Assembly (NCBI GenBank): GCA_900618795.1
Contig: UYJD01000004.1
Coordinates: forward strand, 1,323,110-1,387,109
Origin: Cyanodermella asteris
Lineage: Eukaryota > Ascomycota > Lecanoromycetes > Ostropales > Stictidaceae
Direction: 5' to 3'
DNA: 64,000 bases
Shown here: positions 32,422-44,092 of the stretch, one piece after another
Layout of the letters: the number at the start of each line of letters is the position of its first letter
Numbering within the stretch: position 1 is the stretch's first letter
Made by a program: the position numbers and the translations under genes
Notes under the pieces: generated by a model
Seen by the model: only the letters and a program-made list of their open reading frames with translations
Database searches by the model: none
Told to the model about the DNA's origin: nothing

Positions 32422-33591
32422 ATGGGAAACAGCGAAATACGGACTTACCAGGCTCTGGTCTCTTGCTTTTGCGAGTTCTTACTCGTTGCCGTGCATACGA
32501 TCTTGGCCGAGCGCAACGTCTATCCAAGGAACTCGTTCGTGAAGGCTCGCAAATGGTCGCACGCCGTCTTTCAGAGCAGACACCCGGGTGTGTCGACGTG
32601 GATCGACGATGCAGTGGCTGCCGTTGAGAAACAACTGCTCAAAGTAAGTCGTGAGCTCTCTCCTGATGCTATGCTGGCCTCGTCGACGCCGGCGCCTTTC
32701 TATGTTGACGGCAACGTCGCGTCGCGTTGAAGCTTTAATCTACCCCTCCAAGCAGCCTTGCGATCCACCGTCTTTCTCTTGTCAAACGCACATTGGCTCT
32801 CTGCCGATCCCCTCAAGACCACCAGAGCATGCAACTCTCGAAGGAACACACTTCAAGCCGACATGAAGATGCTTCTCGCCGATTTCTACGCACATCGGGC
32901 AGCTTATCCGCCGTCAGGGTGGCAGGCAAACCGTTCGTGGGGCAAACATGCTAAGCCATGAAAATAGGGCACAGTTCAACACGTATCATTAGTGTTATTC
33001 TCACCGTCCTCCGTTCCACTAGAGCGCTTTGTATTCAGCACCTCGCGATTTCCTCTGGTCTCAGACGAAGACCTTCTCACATCCATTCGCGGCGACGAAC
33101 ACGCCGCGGCATCTGCTGAGGACGAGGATGACGAGGATGACAGCGAGACAGACCAGGACGCGGCCAAGCATCTGCCAGGAGCTACGATCGTTGACCTCAA
33201 TGCTCAGTTTCGAGGACTACTCAGTCGCTTATGCCAACTCAGTCAATCCCTACCACCCCTCCCGCCAAAGTGCACATATACGATTGCCATCGAATTGAGG
33301 GACAAACCGCATGGCAAGCCGCCCATCGAACGTCTGTCGGAGTTCATACCATCCGAGTCGCAACTAAAAAATCCTCCAACGAATTCTGTGCGGACGACAC
33401 CACTACGATCGGTTGATGCAGGGGTCTTCCTCATGGAGACATGGGTGGAGGAAACCCAGGCTAAGCTGGATGCAGTCGAGCAAATGACCCGCGACGGCGG
33501 CCCTCCTGCAGAAGACGAAGACGAAAAGCGACCCGAGAAGCCAGTAGACCCTCTCTTGGAGGCTATGGAGGGCAGAACATATGTCAAGTGA
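32422..33591 (+). CDS. REV7: Rev7 / Mad2B HORMA-domain protein (DNA polymerase zeta subunit)
   Basis: Rev7 is the HORMA-domain partner of Rev3 in the translesion polymerase zeta. Exon 1 (32422-32643) and exon 2 (32968-33591) join over a 324-nt intron (GTAAGT..AAATAG) to give 281 residues. The N-terminal HORMA pattern is clear: SCFCEFLLVAVHTILAERNVYP, then HPGVSTWIDDAVAAVEKQLLK. Across the splice it continues as GTVQHVSLVLFS and PLERFVFS. An acidic insert (about 110-135) lies inside the HORMA fold where insertions are tolerated. The later TYTIAIELRDK and AGVFLMETWVEE fit the C-terminal safety-belt region. The intron is far longer than the others here, so a small extra exon or alternative splicing is possible. 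Confidence 0.88.
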
Positions 33592-34863
33592 AAGCTGCTC
33601 GATTGCCACCCGCATTAATGAGGCAATTACGCATCTGTCGTGCTAGTGGCCGCCAAGCGTAGTGCTCTTCCGACCTGCATCACGAGCCACAACAGCGGCG
33701 GCTTTTCCTCGAATACATGCACTGGCGACCGCCACTTTGGAACACAGCATCGTGCTATGGCAGATATGCAATATGCAGGAACCAGGAACATGCTGGATGA
33801 GAGCACACGTGTCATACCGTCTGCAGCCACAGCGGACCATGAAAGTGACTGGCACACCAGCGAGCCAGCTTCCTTTTGGAGGGAGCGCATCTGCTCTCTG
33901 CCGTGATGCCACAGGGTGCCTTGGTTGCTTTACCCTGGTCGGATCAAGGTCATGGATGAAGCAACATGGCGACCCGAGAAATCCTGCGAGAATTGGAGAT
34001 CAAACCACATGTAGTCCACGGACTTTGAGAGCAGTGCCACCAATGGTCGATTGGCCGAATGGCACAGTGACAGAACACAAGCCTCTGGCACCTGCGGGGA
34101 GAATGAGACCCTGCACATCGCCGTCTCTGCTGGACTTGATGCGGGTGTTAGAGGCTGACATGATTGTTGGGAAATGCATGTTGGTTCGCACAGTGCGGTG
34201 CTTGTCTCTGACGTGAATTATGTCATGTGTTGCTTCAGGTGTTGTACAGTGGTGATAGGTTTGCTCGGAGCAATGCTATTCAATATAGCTTGACCGCAAA
34301 GGCCAAAAGAGAACCTTGTTTGCAGCAGGCTGCAAACAGATAGATAGTTCCTAACCATCATCATGGCAGCATGGGGAGTGGCGGCCGTTCACAAGGAATA
34401 TTATTCCAGCTGCGAATGTGACCATGAAAGGTTCCGGTGCAGCACAGTCGCAGAATGAGGATCCACAGAAAGACCGGTGCACTTTTGCTCGTGACTCTAA
34501 TGTCTTAAGTCGATCAGTCGTGCCATTATTATGCCGTAAAGATTAAAAGTTCGATGAAATTCGTGAACCTAAACGAGCTATGTTGCCGTGCGAGGCCTCT
34601 TTACGGTCACGTGCCGTGTCGGCACCCATGCAAAGGACGCTCGAGCCTCAGAGCAGCGCGCAGCGCCGATCGTGAAGTTCCTCAAGTGCGCTTGAACCAG
34701 CATAACATGGTGCGACGCTTCCGACCTCACGCGACTCCGAATCTCTTGTTCCTTGACCGAGATAACCTGCCCCCTAATATTTTCTATAATCCAGTCCGAT
34801 CCGACACGTGCCGATAGGATTTAACCGCCATCAACCGCGCGCTGCGGGCAGCCATTATCCAAA
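33592..34863. other. Intergenic stretch of 1.3 kb with unassigned open frames
   Basis: Between the REV7 stop and the LEA1 start. The part at 33630-34216 is open in several frames at once: a 184-codon plus-strand frame and two minus-strand frames each interrupted once. None has a domain I know. I do not call a gene. The last few hundred bases should be the LEA1 promoter. Confidence 0.45.
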
Positions 34864-35798
34864 ATGCGTCTCACAGTCGACCTGGTGAACCAAAGTCTGT
34901 CCTTTCTGAACCCTTTGAAAGAACGCGAGCTTGACCTACGAGGTGCGTGAAAAGAACAGATACTACACATATAGAGCTTCATTGATGCGATCCTTTCGAG
35001 GCTTACAGGCCACAAAATCCCAGTCATTGAAAACTTGGCGGTTGCTCAGGTACGTGAACTTTTTCGTGCCTTTGTTCCAAAAATCCGTCGTCACCAAGGA
35101 AACATGGATTCACGCTTTACGACAGGGGCAAGACGCTATCGATTTCACCGACAATGACATTTCATCACTTTCGAATTTCCCACTCTCGCCCCGACTGCGA
35201 ACTTTGCTGCTAGCTCGGAATCGGGTCAATCAGATCAATTCAAACCTCGCCACTTCAATTCCCAATCTGACGACTTTGATCCTCACGGCAAATAGCCTGT
35301 CAGAACTAGCAGACTTGGATCCATTGTCGAAGTTTGAACGACTAACGCATTTGTCACTAATCGACAATCCCGTTGCGCGAAAAGAGGTGCGTTTCGAAAA
35401 AAATTAAAAATTTCTTTCCTTGAAATCTGCCGAAAGAGCTACTAACGGAATCGACGCAGAATTACAGATTATGGGTGCTATGGAAATGCCCCAGCGTCCG
35501 CTTTCTCGACTACCAAAAGGTCAAGGACGCCGAACGTGAGGAAGCCAAGACGCTGTTCGGAACGGCGGAGGAGCCTACGGCGCTGGCGTCCAAGATCATG
35601 GGAATCAAGTCGAGGACTTTTGATGCTTCCGTCGGCGTCCCGGAGACGAATGGCAAGAAGGTTATCCGTGTCAATATGACGGCGGAGGAGAAGGCGCAGG
35701 TACAGGAGATGATTCGCAATGCGAAGAGCTTGCAAGAGATTGCTAGGCTCGAGAAGGCTCTAGCGGAGGGGAGGATTCCGGGTGGGCCACGTGGGTGA
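34864..35798 (+). CDS. LEA1: U2 snRNP protein A' (Lea1)
   Basis: U2A' is the leucine-rich-repeat protein that pairs with U2B'' on stem-loop IV of U2 snRNA in the spliceosome. Four exons (34864-34942, 35009-35049, 35126-35386, 35460-35798) join over introns of 66, 76 and 73 nt into 239 residues, matching the usual length. The N terminus MRLTVDLVNQSLSFLNPLKERELDLRG is diagnostic. LRR signatures follow (LRTLLLARNRV, LTTLILTANSL, LTHLSLIDNPV) and then the LRR cap RLWVLWKCPSVRFLDYQKV. The C-terminal helix (EEKAQVQEMIRNAKSLQEIARLE) is typical. A CTAAC branch site is visible in the third intron. The 3' end faces PAT1. Confidence 0.96.
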
Positions 35799-36280
35799 AG
35801 GGACTTCCAGAGATGATGGATATTCACAGCGACGGTCCAAACTGGTCCGAGACAAATTGAAGGTTAGCGAAGGCAGCAGCTGACTGCATGGCCACATCAA
35901 GTGGATACAAACTCGATGCCACACATCTCCAATGATCCTGCGGCAACTGATCCAGGGTGATGCTATTGGCGGTGCAGGAAGCTGTGCTTGCGCACGCGTC
36001 CTAGCTCAGATTAGCTGTCAGCGAGTACTGCACACAAAATCAAAGTCTTGAAAGCGAGACGAATGAGCAGCCATTGGGTTCTTGAGTGCACGTACTCGGA
36101 TGTTATTCATGCTCTGATTGTGACTATGGGCTCACGGTCGCTATTTTAAATACAGTATATCAATCCACAGCCGTCACACGTCAACTCGTCGCTATGAGAG
36201 TAGATGTAAGAAAGCTTTTGGTCATCGTGAATCTCGTGATTCCATCTCTGTCATTGCGAAAGACCGAGTGTGGAGCACCT
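35799..36280. other. Convergent 3' intergenic region LEA1 / PAT1
   Basis: About 480 bases between two stop codons on opposite strands. It should hold both 3' untranslated regions. No other feature seen. Confidence 0.5.
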
Positions 36281-38680
36281 TTACTCGAGCAGATCGACAT
36301 CCAGGCCAATCGCACGCATGAACAGATTAACATTAGCCCGCTTAGAGTTGGCCAAATCTGGGGGCAACGTCTTGGCCAATTGGACAGTCTCCATGACACG
36401 GTCCTTGACTCCAATAACTAGCGCCTGCTGCTGCTCTGGAGATGCGCCACTTCCAATAGCAGCAAGGAATTGCCATGCGTACATGTCATCCTCGCGCCCA
36501 AAGCTTGGCGGGAATATGCTCCCCAAAGTTGGTTGAAGTAAGTCGAATAATCTGTTGTATGACTCGGTCCACTGAGACCACAGAGCATCGGACACTTCAC
36601 CGGCTTCCTTCACAATTGTTGCCCGACTGGTCAGCATTGTCAAAATGCTCAACCCGACCTTTGTCCGTGCAATGTGGAGTACATTTACACGATCAAGTAT
36701 GAGGCCGAGAAGACCGATGATAGTGAACAAGGCGGCTTCGGAAACATAGCCGAAGAGTGATGGCGTAACTGCCATGCTGAAGAGCTCGATGCTCTCCCTG
36801 GCATCTGGAGGAAGGCTTGCTTCGCCAGGTCCAAGTGCACCGCGACGAATCACGTCCAGATGATCGAGATGCAATACGATCATGGTCAGCATAGTGACCC
36901 GCTGATCTGAGTTCAGATGACGGAAGATTCGAGGAATTGCCTTCTTGCCCTTCGAATGAGACAGGAAAGCAATGAACGGATGCGGCACGGCGCTGTCGGT
37001 ATTGATAGGCTCTAAAACTTTGAGCTCGTCCCACAAACGGCTGCTAAAAATTGCCATAGCCGAGTCCCATTGTCTGTGCACTTCTTTGAACTCGTCAGAG
37101 GGAGCAACATCTGGTGGCAGAAAGGGTTCTTTTCTCGCCTCGTCTTCAAGCTGCATCAGTGTCCCGTATACGGTTTCAATATTTCTGAGGATCGTCTTTC
37201 GATCACTACCAGACAGCTCCTTACCAGTACCGGATTTGCTTGAAGGCCGTTTGAGATCCGTGCTCTCATGTCGCTTGATGTTAAGCAGCGGCTTGGGGGT
37301 CTTGGCATTGCTGAAGCTAATCTTTCCTAGACTTCCTTCGAGCACAAGTTGCTTATTTTTGGGCTTCAACTTGGCAGCCTCAACAGCACGCTGAACTTGT
37401 TGTTCCATGCGCTGCATATGGTTCTCGGCTCGTCCGTGTCGCTGATTACGCCCGCCACCCCTGCCACCAGTTTGAAGGAGATAAGTCTGCGCAAAATGGC
37501 TCAGCGGCTGGTTCGGATTCGGGCGGGGCCCGCCACGAATTGAAGAGATGACCTGATAGTAAAAGTCTTCAGACAAGGCGGAGTCGGAATCTCGATCGTC
37601 TGTGCTCCCAGTCGCAGTCATAAGCTGTTGCAATTGTATGCGCGTTATGAAATTCTTGTCCTGAGGCGTCATCAGTCCGTTAAATCTTGATAGCTCCCAT
37701 ATCTTGTGGTTTCTTTTTGCCCTTTTAGCGTCTTCCGCCAAGAATGCGGCCTTCTCGGCGTCCGACATGTTCATCAACTGCTGAGGATGGGTTACGATCT
37801 GGCCTTGGGTAGGGGTACGCTGGTGGCCTGATGTGCCTTGCACGACCTGGCTTGGACCGGTTTCGTATCGCTGGTTCTGAACGTGAGCGCCCCCATGTTG
37901 TGGCCCTTGAAGCTGCTGAGCATGGAGCATGTGTTGGGGTATATTGGCGGCCTGCTGCGGCCTTTGCAATATCTGGGGCGCGAAGGGTTGCTGCTGAAAC
38001 TGCGGGTCCATTTGCTGCGCCGACGCGGTAGCATGATATTGATAAGCCGGATGGCCTTGATCTTGCACATTATGAGCGGGAGGAGGCTGTCTTTGGACTT
38101 GTGCTGCTTCGATCTCCTCCAATGTCAGCATCCGTCGCGAAGTGGCCTGGCTTGGCTGAGTGGCCGGAGCAGCTTGGGCGGGAGCTGTCTGAGTAGCGGG
38201 TGCTGCTCCCCATAACATAGGATCAACCTGCAAATCGGCAACGAACCCAGGGGTCTGATATTTCTCGTAGCCAGAGCGAGCAGGCTTCCTGGCTGCTTCA
38301 GGCTTTGCTTGACCTTTTGCGGCAGGCTGCTGGCGCTGATATCGAATACCCTCCTCGCCAATCGCCTTTGACACTTGTGCCGTACGGCCTGAGAAGTCGA
38401 AGTCTGTCCCCACTGATTTGTTCCCGGTGGAGGGGCCTAGCTGTGCGCCACCGAAAGTCTCATCGTTGAGGTCATCGAAGGTGTCTTCAAAATTGATTCT
38501 GATGCGAAGTCAGCAATGCTCTTTGGAGAGTCTGGCGAGTGTTGCTTACTCCTCCTCCTCGTCGTCATCCACGCCGCCAGAGAGACCAGCGAATGGGTCG
38601 GCTTGATGCGAGAAACCCGGAGCTGCGCTTGGATGGCGTTCATTGGGATTGCGAGAAGGGTCGAAGCCAAAGAATGCCAT
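36281..38680 (-). CDS. PAT1: mRNA decapping activator Pat1
   Basis: Pat1 links the Lsm1-7 ring, Dhh1 and the decapping enzyme in cytoplasmic mRNA decay and P-bodies. Exon 1 (38550-38680) and exon 2 (36281-38498) join over a 51-nt intron (GTAAGC..CATCAG) to give 782 residues, close to yeast Pat1 (796). The N terminus MAFFGFDPSRNP and the spliced NFEDTFDDLNDETFGGAQLG are the short acidic motif that binds Dhh1. A long Gln/Pro-rich region follows (about 100-290), rich in P-Q tracts that favour condensation. The C-terminal alpha-helical Pat1 domain (about 430-782) contains SDRKTILRNIETVYGTLMQLE and GKKAIPRIFRHL. Confidence 0.94.
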
Positions 38681-39923
38681 GACTGCCGGTTGGGATGATT
38701 TTGGAGGCGGACGAAGTCTGATGAACGTTGCATTCACCGTTGCATCGACGCGCGGTGTTGCGGGACGTTGACCTGGTGGACATCTGCAATAGCTTCAAGC
38801 ATGTTCACCTGCGGGATGGTCGCTTACGTAAGATTTCTACAGTCATTCCGCCACATCGCATGTATGAGGGCCCGAGCATGCGGAGGCAGTCTAGAAGAAT
38901 CGTGCCGTCAAGTAGAGAAATCCGACCTCATGTAAAGCTTATCGAAATATATAGACTGGTGTCAGAACAGCTGTCAGACTCGGAAACACCTCGGGAACTC
39001 AGAACGAGATTTCTCGTAGAAGCAGAATGTAGGTATTTACTGAAGTCTAGTTGAGCTAAGCCATGGCCACAACTTTGCGAAATACACCCGTGTTCAGGAC
39101 ACCTCTGTCGAGTTCTGCGGGGGTGCTATTGTGACTGCTGTTTGCTGAACGCGTTGCGTGTCCGTGTCTTCGTGAACGAGCACCCAGAGCGCCATGGCGG
39201 TATGTTGGGTACTAGGCCATCAGCAGAGGAATTCGTGAATCCTCGTAATCTGTATCGCTGCTGTAGTGGCAGTATGTCCCATCAGCTATGACATGGAAAC
39301 TCGGACACCGTCTGAGAGAGTTAGCAGCTTGAGCGCATCATGTTCTCTTGAGCTTAGACTCGGATTGTCATGGCTATCATGATGATGCCTTGGATAAGAG
39401 CAGTGCCGAAAGAGTTGATTGGCAGCGGGTCAAACAAGCTCTGGAAGGAAGTCCTGGCGCGCTCGGACGCAGCATGGTTTCAGCGGCGGCGTCGTGAGCG
39501 TCGGCCCCCTAGGCCCTGGAGACAAATTAGGAACAGAGCGCCAGCCAATGCGGCGAACCAGCTCGTCGTCCTCTCCAGACTTTTGGAGAGCCAGATCACT
39601 TCTTGCTGCAAGGCTTACGACTGCCACCAAACTTCTGCCGCGTCCTCGGGTTCTTCTGCTTTTCATCCATCTCGCAACAGTCCGCCTCCTCTTTTCTTCA
39701 CCCTCCTTCATTCGTTTGTACCACTTCATTTGGTGCTGGCAACTTCGCCCAGACACTATCCCAGCGGCTCAGCAAGGGATTCTCACCCAGCCGATCCTCA
39801 TCGAGCCACGAGTCCGTGTCCTCGTGTCTATCTCTGCGGAGATTCCTCGACTTTCCCTTTAAGCTCCTTGCGCATTCCCTGGCATCGAATGATTGAATAG
39901 ATTGTTGAGCAAATAGTCCAACA
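38681..39923. other. Divergent intergenic region PAT1 / mannosyltransferase
   Basis: About 1.2 kb between two divergent start codons. It holds both promoters. A 108-codon plus-strand frame (38728-39054) overlaps the PAT1 leader and shows no domain. The 300 bases before the mannosyltransferase start are pyrimidine-rich on the plus strand, as expected for a fungal promoter/leader. Confidence 0.5.
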
Positions 39924-41223
39924 ATGGTCGCCGGAAACCAGCGGTATATCCGCTACATTCTCATCGCCATCTTCGTGCGTATCCAGCATCTTATGAAAGT
40001 CGACCAAACTGACACTTGACAGTGCGTCTTTGCGCTCTACTTCCTGACCTCTTCCTCCTCCTTACCCTCGAATCCATCTTCGATTCCTCACTCGGGCAGC
40101 CCTCAAACGGGAGTGACTCCAGGCAAGGATGCGGATTATATGGGTGCCCCCACGACCCCTAAGACCGGTGGAGGTCTACCACCGGCTGTTGCTCCCGGCC
40201 CTCGGATGAATGCGACATTCGTTACGCTGGCTCGTAATAGCGACATTTGGGAAATCAGCAAATCCATCCGCCATGTCGAGGACCGCTTCAATCGCAAGTT
40301 CAACTACGACTGGGTATTCCTCAATGACCAGCCTTTCAGTGATGAATTCAAGAGACTGACAGCGGCGCTTGTTTCTGGTACAACACACTACGGCATCATC
40401 CCTGTTGAGCAGTGGAGCTTCCCGGATTTTATCGATCAAGAGAAAGCGCGCAAGGTTCGGGAGGACATGCACAACCGTAAAATCATCTACGGCGACAGCA
40501 TCAGTTACAGACACATGTGTCGATACGAGTCTGGCTTCTTCTTTCGTCACGAGTTGATGTTGAACTACGAATACTACTGGCGCGTCGAGCCTTCCATCGA
40601 ACTCTTCTGCGACGTTGACTACGATCCTTTCAAGCTCATGCACGAGGGTAACAAGAAGTACAGCTTTGTCTTGTCGCTATACGAATACGTTGATACTATC
40701 CCCACCCTTTGGGACAGTGCGAAGAAGTTCATGAAGAACCACCCCGAACACATTGTGGAGGGCAACGCAATGGACTGGCTCTCAGACGACAAGGGCGAGA
40801 ATTATAACCACTGCCACTTCTGGTCCAACTTTGAGATTGGTAGCCTGGAATGGCTGCGTTCCAAGGCGTACGTGGACTACTTTGAGTCTTTGGATCGCGA
40901 CGGTGGCTTCTTCTACGAGCGTTGGGGCGATGCGCCGGTTCACTCAATCGCTGCAGCTCTGATGCTCAAGAAGGAACAGGTCCATTTCTTCGACGACATT
41001 GCATACTACCACGTGCCTTTCACCCACTGCCCGACTGGTGAGCAGCGACGTCTTGACCTGAAATGTCACTGCAAGCCAGAAGACAACTTCGACTGGAAGG
41101 GATACTCATGTAAGTTTGCCACGTCCATCGACACAGGGGAGGTTACTAACCTGCATAGGTACATCTAAATGGTTTGACGTTACTGGTATGAAGAAGCCTG
41201 CAGGCTACGAAAAGGAGGTCTGA
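39924..41223 (+). CDS. Golgi alpha-1,2-mannosyltransferase (GT15, Ktr/Kre2/Mnt1 family)
   Basis: GT15 enzymes add alpha-1,2-mannose to O- and N-linked glycans of secretory proteins in the Golgi. Three exons (39924-39974, 40023-41109, 41159-41223) join over introns of 48 and 49 nt into 400 residues. The type II anchor (about 6-28, [18 protein letters not shown]) is split by the first intron and followed by a Ser/Pro stalk. The catalytic domain runs from about 95 to 400, with [64 protein letters not shown] and [16 protein letters not shown]. These are the family signatures, including the acidic residues around the GDP-mannose and Mn site. The paralogue (Ktr1, Ktr4 or Mnt1) is not fixed. Confidence 0.94.
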
Positions 41224-41670
41224 AGTCTGCCACTGGAATTTTAAAAATCTACTGCATGGTGAGGGGACTTTTTTCAATGCTTTTTCATTGAAGGATGTGG
41301 GACACATAGAGATGCGGCATAACCTCCAGGCGATAAGGACATATGCTCGAGACTTGTTGGCGTACAAGGCGAAAGGGAACGGCCGCGTCTGGCAAATATG
41401 CTGGACTCAATTGTACTATTTTTCCGTCAACTCTCAGCCGGAATTGCTGGCTCACTTCCTACACCGGCCAGAATGACCGATAGATTGAATGTGCATGCAC
41501 TTTGCCTGAACATGCGAACGGATGGCGTGCGTTCTCGCGCGCTGGGCAACATCTGAGAATCGCAGCCACTTGTATGCTCAAAAATATGATATAGTTCCAG
41601 CCCTTTCGGACGTCGTGGTATGTGCAAAAGACAGCGTGCACGCTAGTATACATAAGGTCATCGCAGAGGC
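41224..41670. other. Convergent 3' intergenic region
   Basis: About 450 bases between the stops of the mannosyltransferase and of uS12m. Short frames only. I see nothing beyond expected 3' untranslated sequence. Confidence 0.5.
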
Positions 41671-42257
41671 TTATACAGCCGCAGCCTTCGGCTTCTTCGT
41701 TCCATATTTCGATCGACTTGTGAGCCTGTTCGCAACACCGGCCTGAGCAAACCAGTTAGCAATCCCGCTGGCTCGTGTTTTGATACTCGCTTCGCACTCA
41801 CCAAATCAAATGCTCCTCTGACGCAGTGATACTTCACTCCTGGACAGTCCTGCGATCGTCCACCCCGTACCAAGACTTGGTGATGCTGCTGCAAATTGTG
41901 TCCTTCGCCCTGAATGTATGCCGAAATTGCTCGCCCGCTGCTCAATCGCACCCTGCAAATCTTTCTTTCGGCGGAGTTGGGCTTCTTCGGCTTCATGACG
42001 GTCACGCGCAGAACCACGCCCTTCATCTCTGTTCGCCCTTTGACTGCGGGTGACTTTGCTCGCCGCTCTTTCAGGCCGATTCGGCAGCCTCTCCGTACTT
42101 GGCTTAGGGTTGCTTGTCGCGTGATCGAGGAGCTGAATGTGCGAATGGGCGCGAGTTGCCGCATCGCTGGTGATGAGCGGAATGGGCTTGATGTATTTGA
42201 GGGAAGGGCGCGGAGGAGGGAGGTGAGCGTGAACGCATTGGTGATTCGGGACGCCAT
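41671..42257 (-). CDS. MRPS12: Mitochondrial small ribosomal subunit protein uS12m
   Basis: Part of the decoding centre of the mitochondrial small ribosomal subunit. Exon 1 (41802-42257) and exon 2 (41671-41742) join over a 59-nt intron (GTGAGT..GCTCAG) to give 175 residues. An N-terminal presequence rich in Arg and Ser (1 to about 50) precedes the S12 core: [12 protein letters not shown], then [66 protein letters not shown]. After splicing the end reads [14 protein letters not shown], the expected uS12 C terminus, which supports the joint. The KPNSA loop and the [10 protein letters not shown] loop hold the decoding residues. It shares a 337-base divergent intergenic region with HEM13. Confidence 0.96.
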
Positions 42258-42594
42258 TTCGCAAAGAGTGTAGAAGAGTTGGAATCAGAGCGTTATGGGG
42301 AGTGTTGAGTGCTTGTCAGTGTCGTTCGATGCGGACTTGAAGAAATGTAGTATAGTATGGAGCTCAAGTCTTGGCATACCTCGGATCGTCGGCGCATCCA
42401 GGATCTCCGCAAAGCATCATGATAGGATCTGTCTGTGGTTTCGTCAAAGGACAATTTACTGATGATGAGCTGACAGTCTAATGCTCAGCTTCTGCACTAA
42501 AGCTGCAGACTCAAGGCATCCATACTGTTCTGGCTTCACCCTATCTTGCTTCGTTCGCTCCGGCGGATTATAATTCGGATTCGAGAGCTCAAGT
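42258..42594. promoter_or_regulatory. Divergent promoter region MRPS12 / HEM13
   Basis: 337 bases between two divergent start codons, both for proteins with predicted mitochondrial presequences. No specific regulatory site recognised. Confidence 0.55.
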
Positions 42595-43968
42595 ATGGCT
42601 GCCAACTTGCGGCTCTGCATGAGCGCTGCTCGACCATTGCCAACTCAGTGTACCTTGTCGTCACTACGGAAGCCCGTCTCTCCCATCGTGCAACAGATCC
42701 GCAATGCCTCAGTCCGCAAACGAAGGCCTAGCGACCCACAGTATGTACCTCGAGGATCTACCGGAACACCGCACATGCAGAAGGCGAAGAAGCCTCTGAT
42801 ATCGGGAAGAGTACGGTTTGTTATCGGATCTCTTTTCCTAGGATCCATCATATATTCTATGGTACGACCTGATCCCAAAACCAATCTTGTGCAGGACTGA
42901 TCACCATAGGTCACATCGCCACTCCAGCCAGTCTACAAGCCGGAGGGAACTAAGCCGGAACAGCTAGAAGAAGCTTCGATAGCAGACCTGGACAATAGAA
43001 GGAAACGTGAATCCGGTGTCACAGCGGACTCACCGATGCGACTTCGCATGGAGGCGTTCATCAAGGAGCACCAGAATAAGATCGTGGCTGCTTTGCAGGC
43101 CCTTGAACCCAAGGCAAGGTTCAAGAAAGACGAATGGACCCGCAGTGCAGGTGGCGGAGGTATTTCTTGCGTCCTGCAAGACGGCGACGTGTTCGAGAAG
43201 GCGGGCGTCAACACTTCGGTAGTCTACGGCACCTTACAGCGGGCGGCGATTCAGCGGATGCGTGTCAACCACAAGGCCCTCGACGACCCATCGATTGAAA
43301 GTCTGGAATTCTTCGCTGCAGGACTGAGTTTAGTCCTTCATCCGAAGAACCCGAACGCGCCGACAGTGCATCTAAACTACAGGTATTTCGAGACCATGGA
43401 CAAGTCTGGAGAAGGCAAGGCCTGGTGGTTTGGTGGTGGAACCGACCTGACACCGTCATATCTCTATGACGAGGACGCAATTCACTTCCACAAGACGATC
43501 AAGGAGGCTTGTGACAGGCACGGAAAAGGGTATTACCCGCGGTTTAAGCAGTGGTGTGACAAGTACTTCCGCCTTCCGCATCGAAACGAGGCTCGCGGCG
43601 TGGGCGGAATTTTCTTCGATGACCTTGATGAGCAAGAAAACTCTCAGGAAGAACTTTTCTCGTTCGTCCAGGACTGTCTAGGCGCGTTTCTTCCCAGCTA
43701 CCTACCGATCATCAACAGACGGAAAGATATGCCCTTTGGCGAAAAGGAGAAGGCCTGGCAACAACTACGACGAGGTAGATACGTCGAGTTCAACCTGGTC
43801 CACGACAGAGGCACCGCTTTTGGATTGAACACCCCTGGCGCCCGAGTCGAAAGTATCCTCATGAGCCTACCTCTTACAGCTCGATGGGAGTACATGCACG
43901 AACCCGAGAAGGGTGGTCGGGAGGAGAAGGTGCTTGAGGTCCTTCGACAACCAACCGAGTGGGTATAA
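42595..43968 (+). CDS. HEM13: Coproporphyrinogen III oxidase, oxygen-dependent, with mitochondrial presequence and membrane anchor
   Basis: The sixth step of haem synthesis: oxidative decarboxylation of coproporphyrinogen III to protoporphyrinogen IX. Exon 1 (42595-42861) and exon 2 (42910-43968) join over a 48-nt intron (GTACGA..ACCATAG) to give 441 residues. Exon 1 holds an Arg/Ser-rich presequence (1 to about 45) and one hydrophobic segment (about 73-90, VRFVIGSLFLGSIIYSMV). The whole catalytic domain is in exon 2, with WTRSAGGGGISCVLQDGDVFEKAGVN-type substrate contacts, WWFGGGTDLTPSYL, NEARGVGGIFFDDL and RRGRYVEFNLVHDRGT. Yeast Hem13 is cytosolic and lacks such a leader. Metazoan enzymes are in the intermembrane space. 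The anchor suggests inner-membrane tethering facing that space, which is inference. Confidence 0.95.
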
Positions 43969-44092
43969 TCAGTATCTGTCGGTTCAACTAATATAACTGT
44001 ATTAAAAAGGCGGAAAATAGCCCCGCTTGTCAGCACCAAGAAATTCTTTCAGCATCACTCTGTATGCTCCCTGCCCCTGAGCTTTGTATGTG

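Noticed and set aside
42740-42779. Possible extra intron in HEM13 exon 1 (GTATGT donor)
   Set aside because: The only nearby acceptor would give a 40-nt intron, too short, and would break the frame.
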